Shown piece by piece: positions 43,972-52,653 of a DNA stretch of 64,000 nucleotides (position 1 is its first letter; each line of letters starts with the position of its first letter). A program made the position numbers and the translations under genes. Source of the DNA: Pseudomonas sp. ANT_H12B (GTDB taxonomy: Bacteria; Pseudomonadota; Gammaproteobacteria; Pseudomonadales; Pseudomonadaceae); the NCBI RefSeq assembly GCF_008369325.1, contig NZ_VOBI01000020.1, positions 52,353 through 116,352 of the forward strand. The letters run 5' to 3'. The notes beneath the pieces were generated by a model. It made no database searches. It had not been told where the DNA came from and saw only the letters and a list, made by a program, of their open reading frames with translations.

Positions 43972-44502
43972 ATGAATACCCGTTTCGCTGTTTTTACCGC
44001 CCCACTGCTGCTCGCCGTTGCGTTGTCCGGTTCGCTGGCATTCGCCAACGGCGATGCCGACGAGCCATCCAAACCCAATTGCCCCAAAGGTCAGGTCTGG
44101 GACAGCAAACAACAGAGGTGCCTGAAGCAAACCAGCAGTCTGGTACCGGACGCCGACCGCACCGATTACGCTTACCGCCTGGCCAAGGACGGTCGCTACG
44201 AAGAGGCCCTGACCCTGCTCGACACCCTCAAAGAGCCAAACACCGCCAAGGCCTTGAACTATCGCGGCTACGCCACGCGTAAACTGGGGCGCACCGACGA
44301 AGGCATCAACTACTACCTGCAATCGGTCAAACTTGATCCGCAGTACGCACAAGTGCGCGAATACCTAGGCGAAGCCTACGTCATCAAAGGTCGGCTGGAC
44401 CTCGCACAGGAACAGTTGCAGCAGATCAAATCCATCTGCGGCAACACCTGCGAGCAATACCAGGACCTGGCCGAAGCCATCAACGATTCGTCGAAAACCT
44501 GA
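43972..44502 (+). CDS. Exported TPR protein
   Basis: 176 residues. Signal peptide (FTAPLLLAVALSGSLAFANG), a short Cys-containing linker (CPKGQVWDSKQQRC) and two to three tetratricopeptide-like repeats: YAYRLAKDGRYEEALTLLDT, KALNYRGYATRKLGRTDEGI, YAQVREYLGEAYVIKGRLDL. A Cys pair near the end (ICGNTC) may form a disulfide. Periplasmic scaffold of unknown partner. It precedes the ECF sigma and anti-sigma genes, so it could be in the sensing pathway of that pair. Confidence 0.83.
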   Translation: MNTRFAVFTAPLLLAVALSGSLAFANGDADEPSKPNCPKGQVWDSKQQRCLKQTSSLVPDADRTDYAYRLAKDGRYEEALTLLDTLKEPNTAKALNYRGYATRKLGRTDEGINYYLQSVKLDPQYAQVREYLGEAYVIKGRLDLAQEQLQQIKSICGNTCEQYQDLAEAINDSSKT

Positions 44503-44526
44503 CACACCGATCAGACGGAGGTCGCC

Positions 44527-45054
44527 ATCGCCAGCGATCAGGCAATAAGGGCGGAACTGGGCCAGCACCTGGCGCGTTTATGGCGCTACGGCCTGCTGTT
44601 GTCCCGGCAACGGCATGTCGCCGAAGACCTGGTCCAGGCGACCTGCGTGCGAGCGCTCGAGCGTGCCGGACAGTATGAGCCTGGCAGCCGCATGGACCGC
44701 TGGCTGTTGAGCATTCTGCATTCGATCTGGCTCAACGAAGTCCGCTCGCGTCGGGTGCGTCATGGCCAAGGGCTGGTGGACGCCGACAACGCCTTGTCGT
44801 TCGACGGTGAACACGCGGCGCAAACCCATGTATTCGCGGCTCAGGTGATCAGGCGCGTTGATGCGCTGCCCGAAGCCCAGCGAGAAACGGTGTTTCTCGC
44901 CTACGTCGAGGGCTTGTCCTATCGCGAAGTCGCCGAGGTGCTGCAAGTGCCCATCGGCACGGTCATGAGCCGCCTGGCCGCTGCACGCGCGAAACTGGCC
45001 GAGTATCCGCCATTGCACACCGTGCCGAACCCTTCAACTGGAGAACGTCGATGA
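44527..45054 (+). CDS. ECF RNA polymerase sigma factor with no canonical start codon
   Basis: Region 2 reads LARLWRYGLLLSRQRHVAEDLVQATCVRALERAG and region 4 reads DALPEAQRETVFLAYVEGLSYREVAEVLQVPIGTVMSRL, a standard ECF factor. The first usual start codon is TTG 44599, which would remove half of region 2.1. The homologous frame extends upstream without stop, and the best ribosome-binding site (cggag, 44516-44520) points to ATC 44527 (IASDQAIRAELGQHLARL). ATG and GTG are absent. Either a rare ATC/ATA start is used or the start codon was lost by mutation. With ATC the protein has 175 residues. The stop overlaps the anti-sigma start by four bases. Confidence 0.8.
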   Translation: MASDQAIRAELGQHLARLWRYGLLLSRQRHVAEDLVQATCVRALERAGQYEPGSRMDRWLLSILHSIWLNEVRSRRVRHGQGLVDADNALSFDGEHAAQTHVFAAQVIRRVDALPEAQRETVFLAYVEGLSYREVAEVLQVPIGTVMSRLAAARAKLAEYPPLHTVPNPSTGERR

Positions 45055-45827
45055 ACGACCGGGCACGACCGACGATACCTTCGGATGAACAACTGGTGGC
45101 CTACCTCGACGACCAGCTCGACAGCGAGCAGCGTGCACGCATCGATACGGCGATCGGTGATGACCCGACGCTCAACCTGCGCCTGCAATGGCTGGCCCGC
45201 AGCAGCCTGCCATTCAAGGAGGCCTACGATGAGTTAGGTCGGCAGGCGCCCATGGATCGCTTGCAGTCCATGCTCGACACCTTGCCTGCGCCGGAACGCC
45301 CGGCCATGAATCGGCGTTGGTTCCTCGCGGCCGCGGCCGGGTTGGTGGTGAGTGGTGTCGTGGCGGACCGGTTGTTCCTCGGGTGGCAATTGAGCCAGAA
45401 AAAGAGCAACTGGCGAGGGCTGGTGGCGGACTATATGTCGCTCTACGTGCCACAAACGCTAGAACACCTGCCCACCGACGAGGCGGTACAACGCGCCCAA
45501 TTACGCATCATCGACGAGCGCCTGGGCCTGAATCTCGTGCCCACGAAACTCGCCCTGCCACGCCCCGAATTCAAGCGCGCGCAAATCCTCGAATACGACG
45601 GCGTGCCCATTGCCCAGATTACCTATCTGGACCCGGCGCATGGTCCCATGGCGCTGTGCGTCACACGCTCCAACAGCGGCAGCCGGCATTTTGCTCACGA
45701 GCGTCGGCGTGGCATGAATGTCGTTTATTGGGCCGACATGGAACACGCCTGGATGCTGATCGGGCATAACCCGGCGTCGGAACTGGAAGACATGGCGAAG
45801 TTGTTGCGAAGCCGGCTTAGCGCGTAG
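45051..45827 (+). CDS. Membrane-anchored anti-sigma factor
   Basis: 258 residues, overlapping the sigma gene (ATGA). The cytosolic N terminus (PSDEQLVAYLDDQLDSEQRARIDTAIGDDPTL) is the sigma-binding anti-sigma domain. One membrane helix follows at about 87-106 (RWFLAAAAGLVVSGVVADRLF), preceded by an RR pair. A periplasmic domain ends the protein. Pairing and overlap identify it as the regulator of the ECF factor; the inducing signal is unknown. Confidence 0.84.
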   Translation: MNDRARPTIPSDEQLVAYLDDQLDSEQRARIDTAIGDDPTLNLRLQWLARSSLPFKEAYDELGRQAPMDRLQSMLDTLPAPERPAMNRRWFLAAAAGLVVSGVVADRLFLGWQLSQKKSNWRGLVADYMSLYVPQTLEHLPTDEAVQRAQLRIIDERLGLNLVPTKLALPRPEFKRAQILEYDGVPIAQITYLDPAHGPMALCVTRSNSGSRHFAHERRRGMNVVYWADMEHAWMLIGHNPASELEDMAKLLRSRLSA

Positions 45828-45853
45828 CAGCTGTCGAGGCTGCGAGGCTGCGT

Positions 45854-45886
45854 TGATCGTACCCACGCAGAGCGTGGAAACGATCA
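45854..45886. repeat. Palindromic intergenic repeat
   Basis: TGATCGT (45854-60) ... CCACGC-AGA-GCGTGG (45863-77) ... ACGATCA (45880-86). Two nested stems resembling a dispersed Pseudomonas palindrome distinct from REP; it lies between the convergent anti-sigma and histidine kinase genes and may terminate both. Confidence 0.6.
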
Positions 45887-45915
45887 GTTACTCCGCAGCG
45901 GCTACAAAGAAAACG

Positions 45916-47217
45916 TCAGGCTGAAGTCGGCAACCAAAGTCTGAACCGCGCCCCGCCCAGCGGTGAATCTTGCGCAGTCAGCGTACCGCCCTGAGCTTCC
46001 AGCGCCCGTCGACTGATTGCCAGCCCTAATCCAAAACCACCGGTTGCCCGATCCCGACTGCGATCCAGTCGGTAGAACGGTTCAAAAATCCGCTCCCGCT
46101 CATCATCCGGAATACCGATCCCATCGTCGTCCACCCAAATCTCACAACCCTTGGCACACACCCGCACACCAATCTGAATGCGTTTTTCGCAGTAACGCAT
46201 GGCATTGCGCAACAGGTTCTGCAGTGCGCGGGCGGTCAGGCGCGGGTCGAGGCTGAAGCGTTCGAGCTGACCGTGGAGCAGCACGTCGATAACGATCTCC
46301 GGGGATTCCAGCTCTTCGTCGACACTGCCCAGAATGCTGTCAATGAACTCATCCAGCGACACTTCAACCTGTTCCGACAATCGCGCCGGGTTTTGCAAAC
46401 GGCTGTAAGACAGCAGTTCCAGCACCAGCTCATCGAGTTCGCGAATATGCGCGACCAGGCCTTGCAGACGCTCACGACTGGCGGCGGGCAAATCGTCGGA
46501 CAGCGCCAGCGCCAGGCCGAAATCCAGTCGTGTCAGCGGAGTGCGCAGTTCGTGGGAGACGGCATTGAGCAGATCGCGCTGCTGATTGAGCAGGTTCTCG
46601 ATATCGCCCGCCATGGTGTCAAAAACATTGGCCAGACTGCCGATGTTGGAGCTTGGGGCAATCTGCGTGCGCTCGCTCAAATGCCCCTTGCCGAAACGCT
46701 CAGCGGTACCTTTGAGGCGTTCCAGGTCGCGCCAATGAGGACGCAGCCACAGCAGCAGACAAGCGAGCATGGTCGCACCGATCAGAACGTTGATGCTCCA
46801 GTACAACAAGCTGACGTCAATCGGGTCGGGCGGCACGATCATTTGCACCACGGTTTGCGAGTTCAGCGGCGACACCGCCAGCGTGCGCCAGGCCCAGTCG
46901 CCAATGCGCACGACGTTCTCGCCACGCTGCAACCGTTCGCGCTCATCGGCGGTGAAATCGGCATCATCGTGACCGCTCAGCACGATGTGCAGCGGCTCGA
47001 ATTCCTTGTCCATTTCAGCAGCCAAGGCCGGCCATTGTTCCTGAGGCACGGCGTGAAACTGCTTGACGATGAGGGTTTGCAGCCCTCGTGAATAATCGAG
47101 GTTGTAGGTGACAAAGCGCTCATGGAAGACCTTGATCACCAGGTCCGGTACCAGGTAGATCGCCGCGCTGAACGAGACGATAGTCACCAGATAGAGGCGA
47201 AACAGGATTCTGAACAT
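45916..47217 (-). CDS. Sensor histidine kinase
   Basis: 433 residues from ATG 47217; the frame upstream (to 47397) is out-of-context. Two membrane helices (about 7-28 and 138-158) flank a periplasmic sensor. A HAMP linker (LERLKGTAERFGKGHLSERT) follows, then the H box AVSHELRTPLTRL with His222, N box LQNLLRNAMRYCEKRI, and G boxes DDGIGIPDDER and GGFGLGLAI. Five bases separate it from the response regulator gene. Together they are divergent from the mexMN-like pump, as PA1438/PA1437 are from mexMN in P. aeruginosa. Confidence 0.88.
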   Translation of the reverse strand: MFRILFRLYLVTIVSFSAAIYLVPDLVIKVFHERFVTYNLDYSRGLQTLIVKQFHAVPQEQWPALAAEMDKEFEPLHIVLSGHDDADFTADERERLQRGENVVRIGDWAWRTLAVSPLNSQTVVQMIVPPDPIDVSLLYWSINVLIGATMLACLLLWLRPHWRDLERLKGTAERFGKGHLSERTQIAPSSNIGSLANVFDTMAGDIENLLNQQRDLLNAVSHELRTPLTRLDFGLALALSDDLPAASRERLQGLVAHIRELDELVLELLSYSRLQNPARLSEQVEVSLDEFIDSILGSVDEELESPEIVIDVLLHGQLERFSLDPRLTARALQNLLRNAMRYCEKRIQIGVRVCAKGCEIWVDDDGIGIPDDERERIFEPFYRLDRSRDRATGGFGLGLAISRRALEAQGGTLTAQDSPLGGARFRLWLPTSA

Positions 47218-47221
47218 CGTT

Positions 47222-47923
47222 TCAGCATTCCCATTCGGAACGGCTGAACAGGTAACCCTTGCCCCATACCGTCTTGATCTTGCGTGCCTCGCCAGCATGG
47301 TCGTCGAATTTGCGCCGCAACTTGGAAATCGCCACGTCCACCGAGCGGTCGGTGCCGTTGAATTCAATGCCGCGCAGGCGTTGCAAAATCTGGTCACGGC
47401 TCAGGACTTCACCGGCATGCCGGGCCAGTACCACCAGCAGGTTGTATTCGCCGCTGGACAATTCCACCAATTGCTCGCGCCAGGTCACGGTGCGCTCGGA
47501 CAGGTCGATGCACAAGTTGCCCATCAGAATGCGGTCATTGGCCGTCTGCGGTTCAGTGAGGCTGCTGCGCCGCAGCAAGGTCCGCACCCGGGCCAGCAAC
47601 ACCCGCGGTTCGCAGGGTTTGGTGACGTAGTCGTCGGCACCCATTTCCAGGCCCAGCACCTGATCGTGGCTGTCGTCACGAGCAGTGAGCATCAGGATCG
47701 GCAACGTGGCCGAATCCGCGCGCAGCAAGCGGCAGACTTGCAGGCCGTCGAGCCCCGGCAGCATCAGGTCGAGGATCACCAGGTCCGGCGAATTGACTCG
47801 CGCACGCTCGCGCACTTGGTCGCCACGGCTGATCACGCTGACGGAGTAACCGTTGCGTTCCAGGTAGCTGGCAATCAGTTCGGAGAGCGCGGTGTCGTCT
47901 TCGACCAGGAGGATGTTGGGCAT
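47222..47923 (-). CDS. OmpR-family response regulator
   Basis: 233 residues from ATG 47923; the open frame further upstream is REP sequence. The receiver domain has Asp52 (VILDLMLPGLDG), the acidic pair ED/DD at 8-10 and Lys102 (DYVTKPCEP). The C-terminal winged helix is OmpR/PhoB type (LSSGEYNLLVVLARHAGEVLSRDQIL ... VDVAISKLRRK). It likely activates the divergent RND pump genes through the direct repeats at 48101-48134. Confidence 0.88.
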   Translation of the reverse strand: MPNILLVEDDTALSELIASYLERNGYSVSVISRGDQVRERARVNSPDLVILDLMLPGLDGLQVCRLLRADSATLPILMLTARDDSHDQVLGLEMGADDYVTKPCEPRVLLARVRTLLRRSSLTEPQTANDRILMGNLCIDLSERTVTWREQLVELSSGEYNLLVVLARHAGEVLSRDQILQRLRGIEFNGTDRSVDVAISKLRRKFDDHAGEARKIKTVWGKGYLFSRSEWEC

Positions 47924-47961
47924 GGGGTGTTCCAGAAAGTGCAGTGGCGCCTGATTGACCG

Positions 47962-48030
47962 CCTTCGCGAGCAGGCTCGCTCCCACAGGGACTGCATTTC
48001 AACTGTGAGAGCGGGCTTGCCCGCGATGAC
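47962..48030. repeat. REPIN with short loop
   Basis: Inverted REP copies at about 47963-47988 and 48004-48027, separated by only about 15 bp, inside the divergent promoter region of the two-component system and pump. Confidence 0.82.
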
Positions 48031-48100
48031 GGTAGAACCGTCGCAAAAAGTTTCAAGCTGCAAAGGATATACGCCCGCAGGCGCACCTGAGTAAAACCCT

Positions 48101-48134
48101 TACACAATTTCACACAGCGCCTACAAAGCTTCAC
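48101..48134 (+). promoter_or_regulatory. Tandem direct repeat, candidate response-regulator site
   Basis: TACA-N4-TTCAC at 48101-48113 and again at 48122-48134, exactly 21 bp (two helical turns) apart and 55 bp before the pump adaptor start. The arrangement is what OmpR-family regulators bind. Confidence 0.5.
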
Positions 48135-48188
48135 CGCTACCCTCGTCGCCTCCCCGTAGCATGCTGGGGGTCATTATTGGGGTATTAC

Positions 48189-49346
48189 ATGTCGAAGAAC
48201 CTTCTTGCCAGGCTCAGTCTGCTTGCGCTGGCGTTGACGCTGAGCGCTTGTGACAAGGCCTCCATCGCCGAGGAACAGGCGCCACTGGCCACGGTGCGAA
48301 TCGAAACCATCGAAGCCCGGCCCCTGTCGATCTCCAGCGAATTGAGCGGGCGAATTGCCGCGCCACGCATCGCCGAAGTCCGCGCCCGAGTGGCCGGCGT
48401 CGTGTTGCAACGAGCGTTCCGCGAAGGCAGCGACGTAAAAAAAGGCGATGTCTTGTTCCGTATCGACCCGGCGCCGTTCAAGGCTGACCTGGACAGCGCT
48501 CAAGCGTCGTTGCGCAAGGCCGAGGCCAACGCCTTTCAGGCAAAACTGCAAGAGCAACGTTACGCCCAGTTGATCGAAGGCAACGCCATCAGCGGCCAGG
48601 ACTACGACAACGCCCGGGCCAATGCCCGGCAAACCGCTGCCGACGTCGCCGCCAACAAGGCCGCCGTGGAGCGGGCGAAACTGAACCTGGGATACGCCAC
48701 CGTTACTGCACCGATCTCCGGGCGCATCGGCCGCGCGCTGGTCACCGAAGGCGCACTGGTCGGGCAGAACGAAACCACCCCGCTGGCGTTGATTCAACAG
48801 CTGAACCCGATTCACGCCGACCTCACCCAATCGACTCGTGAACTCAACGACCTGCGCCGGGCGTTCCGTTCCGGCCAGTTGCAGCAGGTTGGTCAGGACC
48901 AGGTCAAAGCCACGCTGATCCAGGACGACGGCAGCCTCTATCCGTTGCCGGGCAAGCTGCTGTTCGCCGACATCACCGTCGACCCGGGCACCGGCCAGAT
49001 CATCCTGCGCAGCGAGTTCCCCAACCCGGACCTCGACTTGCTGCCCGGCAGCTTCGTTCGGGTGCGTCTGGAACAAGCGGTCAACCAGCAAGGCATCAGC
49101 GTGCCGCAACGGGCCATCCAGCGCGACAGCGCCGGTGTCGCCCAAGTGCTGCTGCTCGACGCCGAACAAAGGGTCGGCCAGCAACCGGTCGAACTGGGCG
49201 CCGTGCAGAACGATCGCTGGATCGTCACCGGGGGCCTCAAACCTGGCGACCGCATCGTCACCGAAGGCCTGCAACATGCGCGTCCCGGCGAGAAAGTGCA
49301 GATCGACAACACCCCTCTTCCACTCGCCCAGGTTTCTGGTCAGTAA
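48189..49346 (+). CDS. RND efflux periplasmic adaptor, MexM-like
   Basis: 385 residues. Lipoprotein signal (LSLLALALTLSACDK) with lipobox LSAC. The lipoyl/hairpin/beta-barrel plan of membrane fusion proteins follows: ELSGRIAAPRIAEVRARVAGVV, LFRIDPAPFKADLDSAQASL (hairpin), APISGRIGRALVTEGALVG. It links the inner-membrane pump to an outer-membrane channel. No channel gene is present, as with mexMN, which uses OprM encoded elsewhere. The match to mexMN is based on the layout with the divergent two-component genes. Confidence 0.86.
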   Translation: MSKNLLARLSLLALALTLSACDKASIAEEQAPLATVRIETIEARPLSISSELSGRIAAPRIAEVRARVAGVVLQRAFREGSDVKKGDVLFRIDPAPFKADLDSAQASLRKAEANAFQAKLQEQRYAQLIEGNAISGQDYDNARANARQTAADVAANKAAVERAKLNLGYATVTAPISGRIGRALVTEGALVGQNETTPLALIQQLNPIHADLTQSTRELNDLRRAFRSGQLQQVGQDQVKATLIQDDGSLYPLPGKLLFADITVDPGTGQIILRSEFPNPDLDLLPGSFVRVRLEQAVNQQGISVPQRAIQRDSAGVAQVLLLDAEQRVGQQPVELGAVQNDRWIVTGGLKPGDRIVTEGLQHARPGEKVQIDNTPLPLAQVSGQ

Positions 49347-49361
49347 GCAGGACGCTTTTTT

Positions 49362-52300
49362 ATGCCGCAGTTCTTTATCGATCGCCCGGTGTTCGCCTGG
49401 GTGGTTGCCCTGTTCATCCTGTTGGCCGGCGCCTTGGCCATTCCACAGTTACCGGTGGCGCAATACCCCAACGTCGCGCCGCCGAAAGTCGAAATCTATG
49501 CCGTGTACCCGGGCGCTTCGGCGCAGACCGTGGACGAAAGCGTGGTCAGCCTGATCGAGGAAGAACTCAACGGCGCTGATCACCTACTGTATTTCGAATC
49601 CCAGAGCAGCCTCGGCAGCGCCACCATCACCGCGACGTTCCAGCCGGGCACTGACCCGGAAATGGCTCAGGTCGATGTGCAAAACCGCTTGAAAGTGGTC
49701 GAGTCGCGCCTGCCTCAAGCGGTGACGCAACAGGGTTTGCAGGTGGAGAAAGTCTCTGCCGGTTTCCTGTTGCTGATCACCCTGACTTCCAGCGACGGCA
49801 AGCTCGACGACGTGGCGCTCAGCGATTACCTGGCGCGCAACGTGATGAACGAGATCAAGCGCCTGGACGGCGTCGGCAAGGCGCAGCTGTACGGCGCCGA
49901 ACGGGCCATGCGGATCTGGATCGACCCGCAGAAGCTGATCGGTTTCAACCTGACGCCGGCCGACGTCAACGCCGCCATCGTCGCGCAAAATGCCCAGGTC
50001 TCGGCCGGCAGCATCGGTGACCTGCCGACCCGCAACACCCAGGAAATTACCGCGACCATTCTGGTGAAGGGCCAACTGTCCACGCCTGAAGAGTTCGCCG
50101 ACATCGTCCTGAAGGCTAATCCCGACGGTTCGACCGTGCGCATCGGCGATGTGGCGCGGGTTGAAATCGGCAGTCAGGAATATCAATTTTCTACCCGCCT
50201 GAACGGCAAACCGTCCACCGCCGTCAGCGTGCAGCTATCGCCTGGGGCCAACGCGCTGAGCACCGCAACGTTGGTGCGGGCAAAGATGGATGAGCTGGCG
50301 CGCTACTTCCCGGCCGGCGTGGAATACAAGATTCCGTACGACACCTCGCCCTTCGTCAAAGTCTCGATCACTAAAGTGGTCTACACCCTCGTTGAGGCAA
50401 TGTTGCTGGTGTTTGCGGTGATGTACCTGTTCCTGCAAAACATCCGTTACACACTGATCCCGACGCTGGTGGTGCCGGTGGCGTTGATGGGCACGTTCGC
50501 AACGATGCTTGCACTGGGGTTTTCGATCAACGTGCTGACCATGTTCGGCATGGTGCTGGCCATCGGGATTCTGGTGGATGACGCCATTGTGGTCGTGGAG
50601 AACGTCGAGCGGATCATGGTCACCGAAGGCCTGTCGCCCAAGGAAGCAACCCGCAAGGCAATGAAACAGATCACCGGGGCAATCATCGGCATCACCCTGG
50701 TGCTGGTGGCGGTGTTTATTCCGATGGCATTCATGCAGGGTTCGGTCGGGGTGATTTACCGACAGTTCTCGTTGTCGATGGCCACCTCGATCCTGTTCTC
50801 GGCGTTCCTTGCCCTGACCTTGACCCCGGCGCTGTGCGCAACGTTGCTCAAGCCGATTGCCAAGGGCGAGCATCACGAAAAGCGCGGATTCTTTGGCTGG
50901 TTCAACCGACGTTTCGAACAACTGACCGTGCGGTATCAGGGCTGGGTCGCGTATGCACTGAAACGCAGCGGTCGCTACCTGTTGATCTATGGCGTGCTGC
51001 TGATCGGCCTGGGCGTGTGCTTCAGTCGCCTGCCCTCCTCGTTTGTGCCGGTGGAGGATCAGGGTTACACCATCACCGACATTCAACTGCCACCCGGCGC
51101 GAGCAAGAACCGCACGGTGCAGGTGGTCGAGCAGATCGAAGCGCACAACGCCACTGAACCGGGCGTTGGCGACAGCACGGTGATTCTCGGTTTCAGCTTC
51201 TCCGGCAGCGGCCAGAATGCGGCGCTGGCGTTTACCACGTTGAAGGATTGGTCGGATCGCGGTAGCGACGATTCGGCGAGCTCCATTGCCGACCGCGCCA
51301 ACATCGCGTTGAGCCAGATCAAGGATGCCGTAGCGTTTGCGGTCCTTCCGCCGCCAGTGGACGGTCTCGGTACTTCCAGCGGTTTCGAGTTTCGCTTGCA
51401 GGATCGCGGCGGCCTCGGCCATGCCACGCTGATGCAGGCACGCAGCGAATTGCTAGCCGCCGCCGAGAACAGCCCGATCCTGATGAACGTGCGCGAAAGC
51501 GCGCTGGCTGAAGCGCCGCAGGTGCAACTGGAAGTCGACCGCAAACAGGCCAACGCGCTCGGCGTTTCCTTTGCCGACATCGGCAACGTGCTGTCCACTG
51601 CCGTCGGTTCGGCCTACATCAACGACTTCCCCAATCAGGGGCGGATGCAGCGAGTGGTGGTCCAGGCCGAAGGCGACCAGCGCAGTCAGGTCGCCGACCT
51701 GCTGAAAATTCACGTGCGCAACAACACCGGGAAAATGGTGCCGTTGTCGGCCTTCGTCCAGGCCAAATGGACCCAGGGCCCGGCGCAGTTGACCCGTTAC
51801 AACGGCTACCCGGCCATCAGCATTTCCGGCGAACCGAAGCCCGGCCACAGCACTGGCGAAGCCATGGCAGAAATCGAACGCCTGGTAGCGCAAGGGCCGG
51901 CAGGACTGGGCCAGGAATGGACCGGTTTGTCTTTGCAGGAACGGTTGTCCGGCAGTCAGGCGCCGATCCTGCTCGGCTTGTCGCTGTTGATCGTGTTCCT
52001 GTGTCTGGCGGCGCTTTACGAGAGTTGGTCGATTCCGACCTCGGTGCTGCTGGTGGTGCCGCTCGGTGTACTCGGTGCGGTACTGGCCGTGACCTTGCGC
52101 GGGATGCCCAACGACGTGTTCTTCAAGGTCGGGCTGATTACCATCATCGGGCTGTCGGCGAAGAACGCGATTCTGATCATCGAGTTTGCCAAGAGCCTGT
52201 ACGACGAAGGTCACGACCTGATCGACGCCACGCTGCAAGCCGCACGCCTGCGTCTGCGGCCAATCGTCATGACATCCCTGGCGTTCATCCTCGGCGTGGT

Positions 52301-52460
52301 CCCGCTGGCGATTGCCACCGGGGCCAGCTCGGCGAGCCAGCAAGCCATTGGCACCGGGGTGATTGGCGGGATGATCACCGCGACATTGGCCGTGGTGTTT
52401 GTGCCGGTGTTCTTTGTGGTGGTGATGAAGCTGGTGCGCAAGCGGCATAAGGGTATCTAA
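49362..52460 (+). CDS. RND multidrug efflux pump, MexN-like
   Basis: 1032 residues of the hydrophobe/amphiphile efflux-1 family. Residues IDRPVFAWVVALFILLAGALAI form the first helix, and two large periplasmic loops follow. The proton-relay Asp pair is D406-D407 (AIGILVDDAIVVVENVER). The C-terminal helices are GLSAKNAILIIEFAKSL and RLRPIVMTSLAFILGVVPLA. Starts 15 bases after the adaptor. Substrates of such pumps include chloramphenicol-type and other amphiphilic drugs; the precise range here is unknown. No outer-membrane partner follows. Confidence 0.88.
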   Translation: MPQFFIDRPVFAWVVALFILLAGALAIPQLPVAQYPNVAPPKVEIYAVYPGASAQTVDESVVSLIEEELNGADHLLYFESQSSLGSATITATFQPGTDPEMAQVDVQNRLKVVESRLPQAVTQQGLQVEKVSAGFLLLITLTSSDGKLDDVALSDYLARNVMNEIKRLDGVGKAQLYGAERAMRIWIDPQKLIGFNLTPADVNAAIVAQNAQVSAGSIGDLPTRNTQEITATILVKGQLSTPEEFADIVLKANPDGSTVRIGDVARVEIGSQEYQFSTRLNGKPSTAVSVQLSPGANALSTATLVRAKMDELARYFPAGVEYKIPYDTSPFVKVSITKVVYTLVEAMLLVFAVMYLFLQNIRYTLIPTLVVPVALMGTFATMLALGFSINVLTMFGMVLAIGILVDDAIVVVENVERIMVTEGLSPKEATRKAMKQITGAIIGITLVLVAVFIPMAFMQGSVGVIYRQFSLSMATSILFSAFLALTLTPALCATLLKPIAKGEHHEKRGFFGWFNRRFEQLTVRYQGWVAYALKRSGRYLLIYGVLLIGLGVCFSRLPSSFVPVEDQGYTITDIQLPPGASKNRTVQVVEQIEAHNATEPGVGDSTVILGFSFSGSGQNAALAFTTLKDWSDRGSDDSASSIADRANIALSQIKDAVAFAVLPPPVDGLGTSSGFEFRLQDRGGLGHATLMQARSELLAAAENSPILMNVRESALAEAPQVQLEVDRKQANALGVSFADIGNVLSTAVGSAYINDFPNQGRMQRVVVQAEGDQRSQVADLLKIHVRNNTGKMVPLSAFVQAKWTQGPAQLTRYNGYPAISISGEPKPGHSTGEAMAEIERLVAQGPAGLGQEWTGLSLQERLSGSQAPILLGLSLLIVFLCLAALYESWSIPTSVLLVVPLGVLGAVLAVTLRGMPNDVFFKVGLITIIGLSAKNAILIIEFAKSLYDEGHDLIDATLQAARLRLRPIVMTSLAFILGVVPLAIATGASSASQQAIGTGVIGGMITATLAVVFVPVFFVVVMKLVRKRHKGI

Positions 52461-52476
52461 CCAACAACACCGATAA

Positions 52477-52570
52477 CCTGTGGGAGCGAGCGTGCTCGCG
52501 AAAGTGGTGTAACAGTCAACATGGATGTTGAATGTGATGACCTCTTCGCGAGCAGGCTCGCTCCCACAAA
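52477..52570. repeat. REPIN
   Basis: Inverted REP copies at about 52478-52500 and 52545-52568; the loop contains cagtcaacatggatgttgaa, the same family as the REPINs at 15199 and 16755. Confidence 0.85.
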
Positions 52571-52653
52571 GGTTGGCGCCGGCTTCAAGGTAATGGTCAC
52601 AACTGACCACGCTGGGCTAAGGTGTTTGCAATACCCTGCCCCATCGAGCCTCC

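Noticed and set aside
47924..47986. Response regulator start further upstream
   Set aside because: Extra residues are REP-derived; ATG 47923 gives the standard receiver N terminus.
48174..49277. Long minus-strand frame opposite the RND adaptor gene
   Set aside because: Mirror of mexM-like coding sequence with low-complexity Gln/Asp composition and no ribosome-binding site.
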